Source: Sulfuritalea sp.
GTDB lineage: Bacteria > Pseudomonadota > Gammaproteobacteria > Burkholderiales > Rhodocyclaceae
DNA length: 64,000 nucleotides
Assembly: GCA_016716965.1 (NCBI GenBank)
Contig: JADJUP010000026.1
Location: 62,001 to 126,000, forward strand
Direction of reading: 5' to 3'
Each line of letters starts with the position of its first letter. The stretch's first letter is position 1. The notes beneath the pieces are model-generated. The model was not told the DNA's origin and ran no database searches. It was given only the letters and a program-made list of their open reading frames with translations. Positions 1 through 9,099 of the stretch are shown here, piece by piece. Made by a program: the position numbers and the translations under genes.

Positions 1-207
1 CTCAAGCATCCGCTGGCCGGCGACACCGTGTATCGCGGCAACAAATGCGGCGACGCGCGGCTCGACGCCTTTCCGCGCCAGGCCCTGCATGCCTGGCGAC
101 TCGCCTTGCGGCATCCGGACGGCGGCGCGGAGGTGGCCTGGGAATCGCCGTTGCCGGAAGATTTCGCGCAATTGCTCGATCAACTGCGACAGGATCCGGC
201 GCAGTGA
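1..207 (+). CDS. rluD: RluD-type 23S rRNA pseudouridine synthase, C-terminal part (5' end outside window)
   Basis: Reading frame 1 is open from the first base to TGA at 205-207 and gives about 68 residues. The visible part contains the family's late conserved stretch (HPLAGDTVYRG, then FPRQALHAWRLALRHP), which follows the catalytic domain in RluC/RluD enzymes that isomerise uridines of 23S rRNA. The catalytic aspartate and S4 domain lie upstream of the window. The next gene is a YfiH/PgeF protein 9 bases downstream, the same rluD-yfiH order seen in many proteobacteria, which supports RluD over RluC. Confidence 0.85.
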   Translation, partial: LKHPLAGDTVYRGNKCGDARLDAFPRQALHAWRLALRHPDGGAEVAWESPLPEDFAQLLDQLRQDPAQ

Positions 208-216
208 CCCGGCGCC

Positions 217-942
217 GTGCCTGACTTCATTTTCCCCGACTGGCCGGCTCCGCGAGGCGTGCGCGCGCTGTCGACCACGCGCGCCGGCGGAGTCAGCGCG
301 GCGCCGTGGCAGGGGTTCAACCTCGGCGACCACGTCGGCGACGACCCGCAAGCCGTGGCCCGCAACCGCGCCCTGCTGCGCCGCGAACTGCCCTCGGATC
401 CGGTGTGGCTGAAGCAGGTGCATGGCGCGCGCTGCGTCGATGCGGCGCTGGCGGCGCCCGGCACCGAGGCCGATGCCAGCTTCACCCGCGAGCGCGGCGT
501 TGTCTGCGCCGTGCTGGTCGCCGACTGCCTGCCGGTGCTGCTATGCGACGACGCGGCGACCGTGGTCGGCGTCGCCCATGCCGGCTGGCGCGGGCTGGCC
601 GCGGGCGTGGTCGAGGCGACGGTCGGCGCCATGGCGCTGCCCGGCGAACGCCTGATGGCCTGGCTCGGTCCCGCCATCGGGCCGCAGGCCTTCGAGGTCG
701 GCAATGAAGTGCGCGAGTGCTTCCTGGCCGTCGATACCGCGGCAGCGGAGGCCTTCGTCGCCGCGCCGGGCGGCAAATGGCTGTGCGACATCGCGCTACT
801 GGCGCGGCAGCGGCTCTCGGCGCTGGGAATTCGCCGTATCACCAGCGCCGACTCTTGTTCCGTGGCCGATGCAACACGCTACTTTTCCTATCGGCGCGAC
901 GGCGTTACCGGGCGCATGGCCAGCCTCGTCTGGCTGGAATAG
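217..942 (+). CDS. pgeF: YfiH/PgeF family multicopper-type oxidoreductase (peptidoglycan editing factor)
   Basis: 241 residues, GTG start 9 bases after rluD. The metal-binding pattern of the DUF152/YfiH family is complete: His69 in KQVHG, Cys104 in VADCLPVLLCD and His121 in AHAGWRG. The C-terminus carries the usual FSYRRDG motif. Family members were first called laccase-like polyphenol oxidases; in E. coli the protein removes wrongly incorporated residues from peptidoglycan precursors, and other members act as purine nucleoside-processing enzymes, so the exact substrate is open. The rluD-pgeF pair is conserved in proteobacteria. A near-copy of the dispersed motif described in the findings overlaps codons around 833-857, but in a different frame. 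Confidence 0.85.
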   Translation: MPDFIFPDWPAPRGVRALSTTRAGGVSAAPWQGFNLGDHVGDDPQAVARNRALLRRELPSDPVWLKQVHGARCVDAALAAPGTEADASFTRERGVVCAVLVADCLPVLLCDDAATVVGVAHAGWRGLAAGVVEATVGAMALPGERLMAWLGPAIGPQAFEVGNEVRECFLAVDTAAAEAFVAAPGGKWLCDIALLARQRLSALGIRRITSADSCSVADATRYFSYRRDGVTGRMASLVWLE

Positions 943-947
943 GGGAA

Positions 948-1163
948 CTACTCGTCGGCCGGCCTGACGGGAGCCTCGGGCGCCGCCTCGCTTTCCTTCC
1001 GCTGCAGGGTGCGCCGCCGCTGCGGCGTGCCGAACAGCCACAGCAGCAGCGCCAGCGGCGCCAGGCCATAAAAGCCGAAGGTGAGCACGCCGGCGGTCAG
1101 GCTCGGCTCGGTGGCGGCCATCAGCAGGGTGACATAGAGCCACGCGATCGCAACTACGTACAT
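948..1163 (-). CDS. Small two-helix membrane protein, unknown function
   Basis: 71 residues from ATG at 1161-1163. It has two hydrophobic segments (residues about 2-18 and 25-43) followed by a charged tail (QRRRTLQRKESEAAPE), so it looks like an inner-membrane hairpin protein. It lies tail to tail with pgeF (5 bases apart) and divergent to phaC. A longer upstream reading to 1337 exists, but its N-terminal part is Cys/Pro-rich and would run through the phaC promoter, so the shorter start is preferred. No function is recognised. Confidence 0.55.
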   Translation of the reverse strand: MYVVAIAWLYVTLLMAATEPSLTAGVLTFGFYGLAPLALLLWLFGTPQRRRTLQRKESEAAPEAPVRPADE

Positions 1164-1277
1164 GGGCCGATAGTAATGTGAAACGCCGCGTTCGATGCTC
1201 CGGGCTACGGACCTGCGCAGTGTGCAGAGGGCTAACCCCTGAGGAGGGCAGGGGGGCGGGCAGGGTACGAATGCGGC

Positions 1278-1306
1278 TTGACAGCAATTATTGTGCAGTG
1301 CAAAAT
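1278..1306 (+). promoter_or_regulatory. Sigma-70 promoter of phaC
   Basis: A perfect -35 TTGACA at 1278-1283 is followed after 17 bases by CAAAAT at 1301-1306, about 95 bases before the phaC ATG. The spacer and -10 overlap the imperfect palindrome TTGTGCAGTGCAAAA, described separately as a putative PhaR operator. Confidence 0.7.
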
Positions 1307-1307
1307 A
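1289..1307 (+). promoter_or_regulatory. Putative PhaR operator in the phaC promoter
   Basis: The sequence TATTGTGCAGTGCAAAATA overlaps the spacer and -10 of the phaC promoter. PhaR-type regulators are known to bind TGC/GCA-rich palindromic sites before phasin and PHA genes; the assignment here rests on that resemblance, on its position, and on the presence of phaR 3.5 kb downstream in the same cluster. No second clear copy was found in the window. Confidence 0.4.
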
Positions 1308-1401
1308 AACACCGATTTTTTTGGTTGCGGCTGCCATGCGTGGCGCCGGTTGGGCCGCTGTCGGCCCCTGCTGAAACCACCGCCGTTTTCAGGAGCCCCG
1401 A

Positions 1402-3139
1402 ATGTCGTTTCCCCCCGATCAGAATGCCGCGTTCCAGGCCATGTTCCAGGCCGGAAACTCCATGGCCCAAGGCTTCAGCCAGTTCCTCGCGGACCAGCAG
1501 CAAAAGCTCGCAGCTACGCAACAGGGGGTGAATCCCGCGGCCTGGGCGGCAGAATCGGAAGCGCTCAAGTCGCTGCAGCAGGAATGGATGGGGCGCCATG
1601 CCCAGCTTTGGCAGGCCATGCTGGGCAAGGCCCCGGGCCAGTCGGCGCCGCAGGTCGCGAGCGCCGCGGCCGGCGACAAGCGTTTCGACCATCCGGCATG
1701 GAGCGAAAGCCCGATCTACGACTACCTGCGCCAGGCTTACCTGATCAATGCCGAATACATGAAGCGCATGGCCGACGCGGCGCCCGTGGCCGACGGCCAG
1801 GCCAAGGACCGCATGCGCTTCATGACGCGGCAGATGGTCGACGCGATGGCGCCGTCCAACTACCTCGCCACCAATCCGGAATTCGTCAAGACCGCCCTCG
1901 AAACCAAGGGCGAGAGCATCCAGCGCGGCATCCAGAACCTGCTGGAAGACATGCGCAAGGGCCGCATTTCGATGACCGACGACACCGCCTTCGAGGTCGG
2001 CCGCAACCTGGCGATCACGCCCGGCGCGGTGGTTTACGAAAACGAACTGATGCAGTTGCTGCAGTATTCGCCGACCACCGACAAGGTCGCGGCACGGCCC
2101 TTCCTGATGGTGCCGCCCTGCATCAACAAGTACTACATCCTCGACCTGCAGCCGGAAAACTCGGTGGTGCGCTACGCCGTGGAGCAGGGAAACACGGTGT
2201 TCCTGATCTCGTGGAAGAACGTGCAGGCCGACCTCGGCCACCTGACCTGGGACGATTACATCGAGCGCGGCGCGCTGGAAGCGATCAAGGTGGTGCAGGA
2301 CATCTGCCAGGTCGAGCAGATCAACGCGCTGGGCTTCTGCGTCGGCGGCACCATCCTCGGTTCGGCGCTGTCCGTCGCGGCCCTGCGTGGCGAGAACCCG
2401 GTGGCATCGCTGACCCTGCTCACCACGCTTCTGGATTTCGCCGATTCCGGCGAGATCGGCTGCCTGGTCGACGAGACCGCAGTGCAGGCGCGCGAAGCGA
2501 CCATCGGCAAGGGCGGCCTGCTGCGCGGGAGCGAACTGGCCTCGGTGTTCTCCTCGCTGCGCGCCAACGACCTGATCTGGCAGTACGTGGTGGGCAACTA
2601 CCTGAAGGGCAACAAGCCGCCGGCCTTCGACCTGCTCTACTGGAACGCCGACGCGACCAACCTGCCGGGCCCCTTCCTGGCCTGGTACCTGCGCAACATG
2701 TACCTGGAGAACAACCTGCGCGTGCCGGGCAAGCTGCAGATGTGCGGCGTCAAGGCCGACCTTGGGGCGCGTGGACATGCCGGCCTTCGTCTATGCCAGC
2801 CGCGAGGACCACATCGTGCCGTGGAAGTCGGCCTACCAGAGTCGCGGCCTGCTCGGCGGGGAGACGACCTTCGTGCTGGGCGCCTCGGGCCACATCGCCG
2901 GCGTGATCAACCCGGCGACCAAGAACAAGCGCAGCCATTGGCTGAACGATAGCACCACGGCGAACGCCGACGAGTGGTTCGATACCGCGACCGAGACCAA
3001 GGGCAGCTGGTGGCCGGTGTGGGCCGATTGGCTGGCGCAGCAGGCCGGCGGGCAGGTTCCGGCGCGCGTGCGCCTGGGCAGCAAGGCACATCCCCCCGGC
3101 GCGCCGGCGCCCGGAAGCTACGTCAAGGAAAAGGCATAA
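1402..3139 (+). CDS. phaC: Class I poly(3-hydroxybutyrate) synthase, interrupted by a one-base frameshift
   Basis: Polymerises (R)-3-hydroxybutyryl-CoA into PHB at the granule surface. The first frame (1402 to about 2764, residues 1-454) has the PhaC N-terminal domain and the lipase-like box GFCVGG with nucleophile Cys313. At the GGGG run 2764-2767 the frame must shift by one base; the second frame continues as VDMPAFVYASREDHIVPWKS and GASGHIAGVIN to TGA at 3137-3139. That segment holds the catalytic Asp (REDH) and His (SGH), so the unshifted product, which would run on to 2952, would be inactive. Removing one G gives 578 residues, normal for class I synthases. Followed by two phaB genes and phaR; a sigma-70 promoter precedes it. 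Sequencing error or a real lesion cannot be told apart here. Confidence 0.9.
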
Positions 3140-3223
3140 TGACAAGACCGGCACCTGTGCGGGGCGCAGTTGTCGGTGACGCAATCGAAGCCCCGACCCA
3201 ACAATAATCGAGAGGAGTAGGAC

Positions 3224-3964
3224 ATGCTGCGAGTAGCTCTGGTAACGGGAGGAATGGGTGGTCTTGGTGAAGCAATCTGCATCAAGCTGGCGGCGCTGGG
3301 CTACAAGGTGGTCACCACCTACAGCCCCAGCAACACCAAGGCCGGCGAATGGCTGCGCACCATGAATGACATGGGCTACGGCTTCAAGGCCTATCCCTGC
3401 GACGTCGCCGATTTCGATTCCTGCAAGGCCTGCGTGGCCCAGGTGACTGCCGATGTCGGTCCCGTCGAAGTGCTGGTCAATAATGCCGGCATCACGCGCG
3501 ACATGACGTTCAAGAAGATGACCAAGGCCGACTGGGACGCGGTGATCCACACCAACCTCGACTCCGCCTTCAACATGACCAAGCAGGTCATGGACGGCAT
3601 GATGGATCGCGGCTGGGGTCGCGTCATCAACATCTCCTCGGTGAATGGCCAGAAGGGCGCATTCGGGCAGACCAACTATGCCGCCGCCAAGGCCGGCATG
3701 CACGGTTTCACCAAGGCACTGGCGCTGGAAGTCGCCAAGAAGGGCGTCACCGTCAACACGATTTCCCCGGGCTACATCGGCACCAAGATGGTCATGGCGA
3801 TCCCGCAGGAAGTGCTGGACAGCAAGATCCTGCCGCAGATTCCGCAATCGCGTTTGGGCAAGCCGGAAGAAGTCGCCGGCCTGGTTGCCTACCTGTCATC
3901 CGAAGAAGCGGCGTTTGTAACCGGCGCCAATATCTCCATCAACGGCGGCCAGCACATGTTCTGA
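3224..3964 (+). CDS. phaB: NADPH-dependent acetoacetyl-CoA reductase, copy 1
   Basis: Reduces acetoacetyl-CoA to (R)-3-hydroxybutyryl-CoA, the PHB synthase substrate. 246 residues, the usual length. Short-chain dehydrogenase with the nucleotide motif TGGMGGLG (8-15), NNAG (86-89), catalytic Ser138/139 in NISSVNG, Tyr152 and Lys156 in NYAAAK. A strong ribosome site (GAGAGGAG) precedes the ATG. Lies 84 bases after phaC and just before a second, clearly paralogous phaB. No phaA thiolase is in the window. Confidence 0.93.
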   Translation: MLRVALVTGGMGGLGEAICIKLAALGYKVVTTYSPSNTKAGEWLRTMNDMGYGFKAYPCDVADFDSCKACVAQVTADVGPVEVLVNNAGITRDMTFKKMTKADWDAVIHTNLDSAFNMTKQVMDGMMDRGWGRVINISSVNGQKGAFGQTNYAAAKAGMHGFTKALALEVAKKGVTVNTISPGYIGTKMVMAIPQEVLDSKILPQIPQSRLGKPEEVAGLVAYLSSEEAAFVTGANISINGGQHMF

Positions 3965-4041
3965 TCGCCAGGAACGGAGGCGCGACTTGCAGCGCGCCTT
4001 CGTTCCGCAAAGGTTTTTCAGTCGTATAGGAAGTTTCAAAA

Positions 4042-4782
4042 ATGGCAAAACGTACAGCATTGGTAACAGGCGCGATGGGTGGACTCGGCACGGCAATCTG
4101 CAAGTCGCTGTCGCAAAGCGGGTTCAACGTCGTAGCGAACTGCCTGCCGAATTTTCCCCCGAAGGATGAGTGGCTGGCGAAGATGAAGGCCGATGGTTTC
4201 GAGGTCACGGTCGCCGAAGCGGACGTGACGGATTTCGACGCCTGCGCCGCGATGGTCAAGAAGGTCGAGAGCGAAATCGGCCCGATCGACGTCCTGGTCA
4301 ACAACGCCGGCATCACGCGTGACTCGGTGTTCAAGAAGATGGACAAGGGCCAGTGGGATGCGGTCCTGACCACCAACCTGGATTCCGTGTTCAACGTCAC
4401 CCACCAGGTGCTGCCTGGCATGGCCGACCGCGGTTGGGGCCGGATCATCAACATGTCGTCGGTAAATGGCGTCAAGGGCCAGTTCGGCCAGGCCAACTAC
4501 TCGGCGGCCAAGGCCGGCATCCTCGGCTTCACCAAGGCCATCGCGTCCGAAGTGGCGAAGAAGGGTGTGACGGTCAATGCCATCGCTCCCGGCTACATCG
4601 GCACCGACATGGTCATGGCGATCAAGCAGGAAGTCCGCGATTCGATCGTGGCCACGATTCCCGTAGGCCGCCTCGGCAAGCCCGAAGAAATCGGCGCGCT
4701 GTGTTCCTACCTGGTGTCGGATCTGGCCGGCTTCATGACGGGCGCCACGCTGAACATCAATGGCGGCCTGCATTACAGCTGA
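4042..4782 (+). CDS. phaB: NADPH-dependent acetoacetyl-CoA reductase, copy 2
   Basis: Second short-chain reductase of the PHB locus, also 246 residues, with TGAMGGLG (9-16), NNAG (87-90), Ser in NMSSVNG, and Tyr153/Lys157 in NYSAAK. It aligns with copy 1 end to end without gaps of note but differs throughout the N-terminal half, so it is an old duplication rather than a recent one. Same strand, 77 bases after copy 1. The two enzymes may differ in cofactor or chain-length preference; this cannot be decided from sequence. Confidence 0.92.
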   Translation: MAKRTALVTGAMGGLGTAICKSLSQSGFNVVANCLPNFPPKDEWLAKMKADGFEVTVAEADVTDFDACAAMVKKVESEIGPIDVLVNNAGITRDSVFKKMDKGQWDAVLTTNLDSVFNVTHQVLPGMADRGWGRIINMSSVNGVKGQFGQANYSAAKAGILGFTKAIASEVAKKGVTVNAIAPGYIGTDMVMAIKQEVRDSIVATIPVGRLGKPEEIGALCSYLVSDLAGFMTGATLNINGGLHYS

Positions 4783-4805
4783 TTCTGCCGAAGCACGGCA
4801 GGCTT

Positions 4806-4830
4806 GGACTCCCTGCGTCGCGGGGAGTCC
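4806..4830 (+). terminator. Hairpin between phaB2 and phaR
   Basis: GGACTCCC (4806-4813) and GGGAGTCC (4823-4830) form a perfect 8-bp stem with a 9-base loop. No T-run follows, so it is either a weak attenuator or an mRNA-stabilising end for the phaB messages rather than a classical terminator. Confidence 0.4.
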
Positions 4831-4879
4831 GGGCGCCTGGCAACAAAGTTGAAAGCTGCACTTACTGGAGGGGAGAGAA

Positions 4880-5431
4880 ATGGCCACACAGAGCCGACTT
4901 ATAAAGAAGTACCCGAATCGCCGCCTGTACGACACCCGTACCAGCACCTACATCACGCTGGCCGATGTCAAGGAACTGGTGTTGGCGCATGAGCCATTCC
5001 AGGTGGTCGACGCCAAGTCCGGCGACGACCTGACGCGGGCCATCCTGTTGCAGATCATCCTCGAAGAGGAAGCCGGCGGCGCGCCGATGTTCTCCTCCGA
5101 CCTGCTGTCGCAGATGATCCGCTTCTACGGCAATGCCATGCAGGGCATGATGGGCAACTACATCGAAAACAACATCAAGTCCTTCACCGAGGTCCAGGCC
5201 AAGTTGAAGGAGCAGGCCAAGTCGCTTTACGGCGAGACCGGTGGCGACAGCCAGGACCTCTGGGCGCAGTTCCTCAAGTTCCAGGGCCCGGCCATGCAGC
5301 ACATGATGGGCGCCTACGTCGAGCAGAGCCAGAAGATGTTCCAGCAGATGCAGGACACCATGCAGGAACAGACACGCAAGATCTTTCCCGGCATCTACGT
5401 CAAGCCGGACGAGAAGTCCGAAAAGAAGTAG
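4880..5431 (+). CDS. phaR: Polyhydroxyalkanoate synthesis repressor PhaR
   Basis: 183 residues with the N-terminal PHB/PHA-accumulation DNA-binding domain (LIKKYPNRRLYDTRTSTYI, residues 7-25) followed by the PHB-binding repeats and a Gln/Met-rich helical C-terminus that ends in basic and acidic residues. PhaR binds both PHB and the promoters of phasin genes and of itself, and so couples phasin supply to granule surface. The gene closes the PHB cluster and overlaps the next gene rimO by one base (TAGTG). Confidence 0.95.
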   Translation: MATQSRLIKKYPNRRLYDTRTSTYITLADVKELVLAHEPFQVVDAKSGDDLTRAILLQIILEEEAGGAPMFSSDLLSQMIRFYGNAMQGMMGNYIENNIKSFTEVQAKLKEQAKSLYGETGGDSQDLWAQFLKFQGPAMQHMMGAYVEQSQKMFQQMQDTMQEQTRKIFPGIYVKPDEKSEKK

Positions 5432-6783
5432 TGGCAAAGCGCAAGGCCCGCGCGCCCACGGTCGGGTTCGTCTCGCTCGGCTGCCCCAAGGCGGCCTCGG
5501 ACGCCGAGCAGATTCTTACCCGCCTGCGCGCCGAGGGCTATGCGATTTCCGGCAGCTATGACGGTGCCGACCTCGTGGTGGTCAACACCTGCGGCTTCAT
5601 CGACGCCGCGGTCGAGGAATCGCTCGACGCCATCGGCGAGGCGCTCGCGGAGAACGGCAAGGTCATCGTCACCGGCTGCCTCGGCGCCAAGAAGGACGCC
5701 GCCGGCAACGACATCGTCAGGAGCGTGCATCCGAAGGTGCTGGCCGTCACCGGCCCGCATGCCACGCAGGAGGTCATGGAGGCGGTGCATGCGCACCTGC
5801 CGCCCGCGCACGACCCCTTCATCGACCTGGTGCCGCCGCAGGGCATACGGCTCACGCCCGACCACTATGCCTACCTGAAGATTTCCGAGGGCTGCAACCA
5901 CCGCTGCAGCTTCTGCATCATCCCCTCGCTGCGCGGCGACCTGGTGTCGCGGCCGATCGGCGAGGTGCTGCGCGAAGCCGAGGTGCTGGCCGAGGCTGGG
6001 GTCAAGGAATTGCTGGTGATCTCGCAGGACACCAGCGCCTATGGCGTCGACGTCAAATACCGCACCGGCTTCCACGGCGGCCGTCCGGTCAAGACGCGGC
6101 TCCTCGAACTGTGCCGCGAACTCGGCAAGCTCGGACTCTGGGTGCGCCTGCATTACGTCTATCCCTATCCCAGCGTCGACGACCTGATCCCGCTGATGGC
6201 CGAGGGGAAAATCCTGCCCTACCTCGACGTGCCCTTCCAGCACGCCAGCGCGCGCATCCTCAAGCTGATGAAGCGCCCGGCGTCCGCCGAGAAGGTGCTC
6301 GACCGCATCGCCGCCTGGCGCCGCGAAGTGCCGGACCTGGCGATCCGCTCCACCTTCATCACCGGCTTTCCCGGCGAGACCGAAGCCGAGTTCAATGAAC
6401 TGCTCGACTTCCTCGACGAGGCACAGCTCGATCGCGTCGGCGCCTTTTCCTATTCGCCGGTCGAGGGCGCCGGCGCCAATGCGCTGCCCGGCGCCTTGCC
6501 CGACGAGATCCGCGAAGAGCGAAAGGCGCGCCTGTTGCGCCACCAGGAAGACATTTCCACCCAACGCCTGGAGCGCCTGATCGGGCGCCGCATCCAGGTG
6601 CTGGTCGACGAGATCGACGAGGACGGCGCCATCGCCCGCTCGCAGGGGGATGCGCCGGACGTCGACGGCCTGGTCCATATCGCCGACGGACATGACCTGG
6701 AGGTCGGCGAGTTCGCCGAGGTGACCGTGGTCGATTGCGACGTACACGATCTCTACGCCACCCGCGCCGAAGCGGAGGGCTGA
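5431..6783 (+). CDS. rimO: Ribosomal protein S12 methylthiotransferase
   Basis: 450 residues, GTG start overlapping the phaR stop by one base. Radical-SAM enzyme that methylthiolates Asp89 of ribosomal protein S12. The N-terminal UPF0004 domain has VSLGCPKAASDAEQIL and NTCGFI with cluster cysteines; the radical SAM motif CNHRCSFC appears near residue 155; a TRAM domain forms the C-terminus. MiaB is the main alternative, but GCPKAASD and EGCNHRCSFCIIPSLRG are RimO signatures. The one-base overlap implies shared transcription with phaR. Confidence 0.95.
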   Translation: MAKRKARAPTVGFVSLGCPKAASDAEQILTRLRAEGYAISGSYDGADLVVVNTCGFIDAAVEESLDAIGEALAENGKVIVTGCLGAKKDAAGNDIVRSVHPKVLAVTGPHATQEVMEAVHAHLPPAHDPFIDLVPPQGIRLTPDHYAYLKISEGCNHRCSFCIIPSLRGDLVSRPIGEVLREAEVLAEAGVKELLVISQDTSAYGVDVKYRTGFHGGRPVKTRLLELCRELGKLGLWVRLHYVYPYPSVDDLIPLMAEGKILPYLDVPFQHASARILKLMKRPASAEKVLDRIAAWRREVPDLAIRSTFITGFPGETEAEFNELLDFLDEAQLDRVGAFSYSPVEGAGANALPGALPDEIREERKARLLRHQEDISTQRLERLIGRRIQVLVDEIDEDGAIARSQGDAPDVDGLVHIADGHDLEVGEFAEVTVVDCDVHDLYATRAEAEG

Positions 6784-6786
6784 GCG

Positions 6787-7692
6787 GTGACGGGCTCGAA
6801 GCCAAAGCTGGGCCTGGTTCTTGGCAGCGGCTCGGCGCGCGGCTGGGCCCATATCGGCGTCATCCGCGCGCTGACCGAGGCAGGCTATGCGCCGGACATG
6901 GTGGCCGGCTGCTCCGTCGGTGCCTTCGTCGGCGCCGCCCATGCCAATGGCGATCTCGACAATCTCCAGCACTGGGTCGAGTCGCTTACCTGGAAAAAGG
7001 TACTCGGGCTGCTCGACGTCAGTTTCTCGGGAGGCTTGATCAAGGGCGAGAAGCTGATCGAATTCTTCCAGCGCAATTTTGTGGACCATGAGTTCGCCAA
7101 ACTGGCGATGCCCTTTGCCTGCGTCGCCACGGATCTCGCGACGGGGCGCGAAATCTGGTTGCGCGAAGGCTCCGTGGCTGCGGCGGTGCGCGCCTCGATC
7201 GCCGTGCCCGGACTGTTTACCCCGGTGGTGCGCGAGGGACGGCTGCTGGTCGATGGCGGGCTGGTCAATCCGGTACCGGTGTCGCTGTGCCGGGCGATGG
7301 GCGCGGACATCGTGATCGCGGTGGATCTGGGCTCGGACCGGATGGGTGGAAGCCTGCGGCAGCCGGCCAATGACGTCGAGGCGGGGGAATCCGCCGGGGA
7401 GGACGGCGAGCTCGGTTGGGCGGCTCGCCTGCGCAAGGCATTCAGCCGCCAGCGGCCGGGCAATGGCGAACTGTTGCCTTCGATGGCCGGTGTGCTGACG
7501 ACCAGCATCCATGTGATGCAGATGCGCATCGCGCGAAGCCGGCTGGCCGGCGAACCTGCCGACGTGATGCTGGCGCCGCGCCTGGGCCACCTGGCCCTGA
7601 TGGATTACCATCGCGGCAGCGAAGCCATCGCCGAGGGGCGCGCCGCGGTGTTGCGCATGCTGCCCGCACTGGAACACGCACTGTCCGCATGA
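6787..7692 (+). CDS. Patatin-like phospholipase, RssA type
   Basis: 301 residues, GTG start three bases after rimO. The patatin elements are complete: oxyanion loop GSGSARGW, nucleophile motif GCSVG and dyad aspartate in DGGLVNPVP. This is the small bacterial RssA/NTE-like form, predicted to hydrolyse acyl esters of lipids in the cytoplasm or at the membrane. The C-terminal third is less conserved. ATGA overlap with the following oxidase gene indicates one transcript. A second, different patatin occurs at 28841. Confidence 0.85.
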   Translation: MTGSKPKLGLVLGSGSARGWAHIGVIRALTEAGYAPDMVAGCSVGAFVGAAHANGDLDNLQHWVESLTWKKVLGLLDVSFSGGLIKGEKLIEFFQRNFVDHEFAKLAMPFACVATDLATGREIWLREGSVAAAVRASIAVPGLFTPVVREGRLLVDGGLVNPVPVSLCRAMGADIVIAVDLGSDRMGGSLRQPANDVEAGESAGEDGELGWAARLRKAFSRQRPGNGELLPSMAGVLTTSIHVMQMRIARSRLAGEPADVMLAPRLGHLALMDYHRGSEAIAEGRAAVLRMLPALEHALSA

Positions 7693-9083
7693 ATGCCTTG
7701 ATCACTGAATTGCGCCGCGTGCTGGGCGTGCGCCATGTACTCACCTCGGCCGACGACGTCGCGCCGTATTGCACCGACTGGCGCGGCCGCTACAGCGGCA
7801 CCGCGTTGTGCGTCGCCGTCCCCGGCAGCACGGAGGAGGTTGCCGCGACGGTGAGCGCCTGCGTCGCGGCCGGCGCCGCCGTGGTGCCGCAGGGTGGGAA
7901 TACCGGGCTGTGCGGCGGGGCCACGCCGGTCGGTGGCGAGGTGGTGCTGAGCTTGCGCCGCCTGAATCGCATTCGCGGCGTCGATGCCGACAACAACTCG
8001 ATCACGGTCGAGGCCGGTTGCACCCTGCATGCGGTCCAGGAGGCCGCCGCCATGGCCAATCGGCTGTTTCCGCTGTCGCTTGCGGCCGAGGGCAGCGCGA
8101 CGATAGGCGGCAACCTATCGACCAATGCCGGCGGCGTACAGGTGCTGCGCTACGGCAACGCGCGCGAACTGACGCTCGGACTGGAGGTCGTGCTTGCCGA
8201 CGGCCGTGTCTGGAACGGCCTGCGCGCACTGCGCAAAGACAATACCGGCTACGACCTCAAGCACCTGTTCATCGGTGCCGAGGGCACATTGGGCCTGATC
8301 ACGGCGGCAACCCTGAAGCTCTTTCCGCGGCCGCGCGCGCAGGCCACGGCCTGGGCGGCCGTTCCCGATCCCGCGGCCGCTGTGGGTTTGCTCGGGCGCC
8401 TGCGCGAGGTGGCGGGCGACAACGTCACCGCCTTCGAAATCGTCGGTCGCCCGGCGCTGGATCTGGTGCTCAGGCACATTCCCAATGCCCGTGACCCCTT
8501 GCCGGGAAAACCCGAATGGCAGGTCCTTGTCGAGCTTTCCGGTACGCAGGCCGATCTCGCGGGAACCCTGGAAGCGGCGCTCCAGGATGCGGCCGAAGAC
8601 GGGTTGGTGGCCGATGCCGCGATCGCCGCCAGCGAGGCGCAGGCGACGGCATTGTGGGCCCTGCGGGAAAATGTCTCGGAAGCTCAGAAGATCGAGGGCG
8701 TCTCGATCAAGCACGACATCGCCGTACCCGTTTCACGCATCGCCGAATTCATCTCGCGCGCCGATGCCGCGCTGCAGGCGACGTTTCCGCAAGTGCGCAT
8801 CGTCTGTTTCGGCCACATCGGCGACGGCAACCTGCACTACAACCAGTCCCGCGCCGATGTCCAGTCGAATGCCGAATTCATCGCGCAGACTGAGTCGGTG
8901 AACCGCGTCGTGCATGACCTGGTGCATCAACTGGGCGGCTCGATCTCCGCGGAACACGGCCTGGGACAGCTCAAGCGCGAGGAAGTCCTGCGCTACAAGA
9001 GCGGGACCGAAATGGACCTGATGCGGATGGTCAAGCAGGCGCTGGATCCGCGAGGCCTGATGAACCCCGGCAAGCTCATTTAG
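7689..9083 (+). CDS. FAD-binding oxidase, GlcD / D-lactate dehydrogenase-like
   Basis: 464 residues. The start is ATG at 7689, overlapping the stop of the preceding patatin gene (ATGA). Vanillyl-alcohol-oxidase fold: the FAD-binding PCMH domain carries VPQGGNTGLCGG and GGNLSTNAGGVQVLRYGN; the C-terminal cap has the metal-site-like motifs HIGDGNLHYN and SAEHGLGQLK. Proteins of this type oxidise 2-hydroxy acids (D-lactate, glycolate, D-2-hydroxyglutarate) and pass electrons to quinone or ETF. The substrate cannot be fixed; GlcE/GlcF partners are absent, which favours a single-subunit D-lactate or D-2-hydroxyglutarate dehydrogenase. Confidence 0.85.
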   Translation: MNALITELRRVLGVRHVLTSADDVAPYCTDWRGRYSGTALCVAVPGSTEEVAATVSACVAAGAAVVPQGGNTGLCGGATPVGGEVVLSLRRLNRIRGVDADNNSITVEAGCTLHAVQEAAAMANRLFPLSLAAEGSATIGGNLSTNAGGVQVLRYGNARELTLGLEVVLADGRVWNGLRALRKDNTGYDLKHLFIGAEGTLGLITAATLKLFPRPRAQATAWAAVPDPAAAVGLLGRLREVAGDNVTAFEIVGRPALDLVLRHIPNARDPLPGKPEWQVLVELSGTQADLAGTLEAALQDAAEDGLVADAAIAASEAQATALWALRENVSEAQKIEGVSIKHDIAVPVSRIAEFISRADAALQATFPQVRIVCFGHIGDGNLHYNQSRADVQSNAEFIAQTESVNRVVHDLVHQLGGSISAEHGLGQLKREEVLRYKSGTEMDLMRMVKQALDPRGLMNPGKLI

Positions 9084-9099
9084 AAGATCGCTATAGGGC

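Noticed and set aside
5395..7677. 760-residue open frame on the minus strand opposite rimO and the patatin gene
   Set aside because: High-GC shadow: the plus-strand genes have complete family motifs, while this product shows no domain and has a His/Gln/Arg-rich composition.
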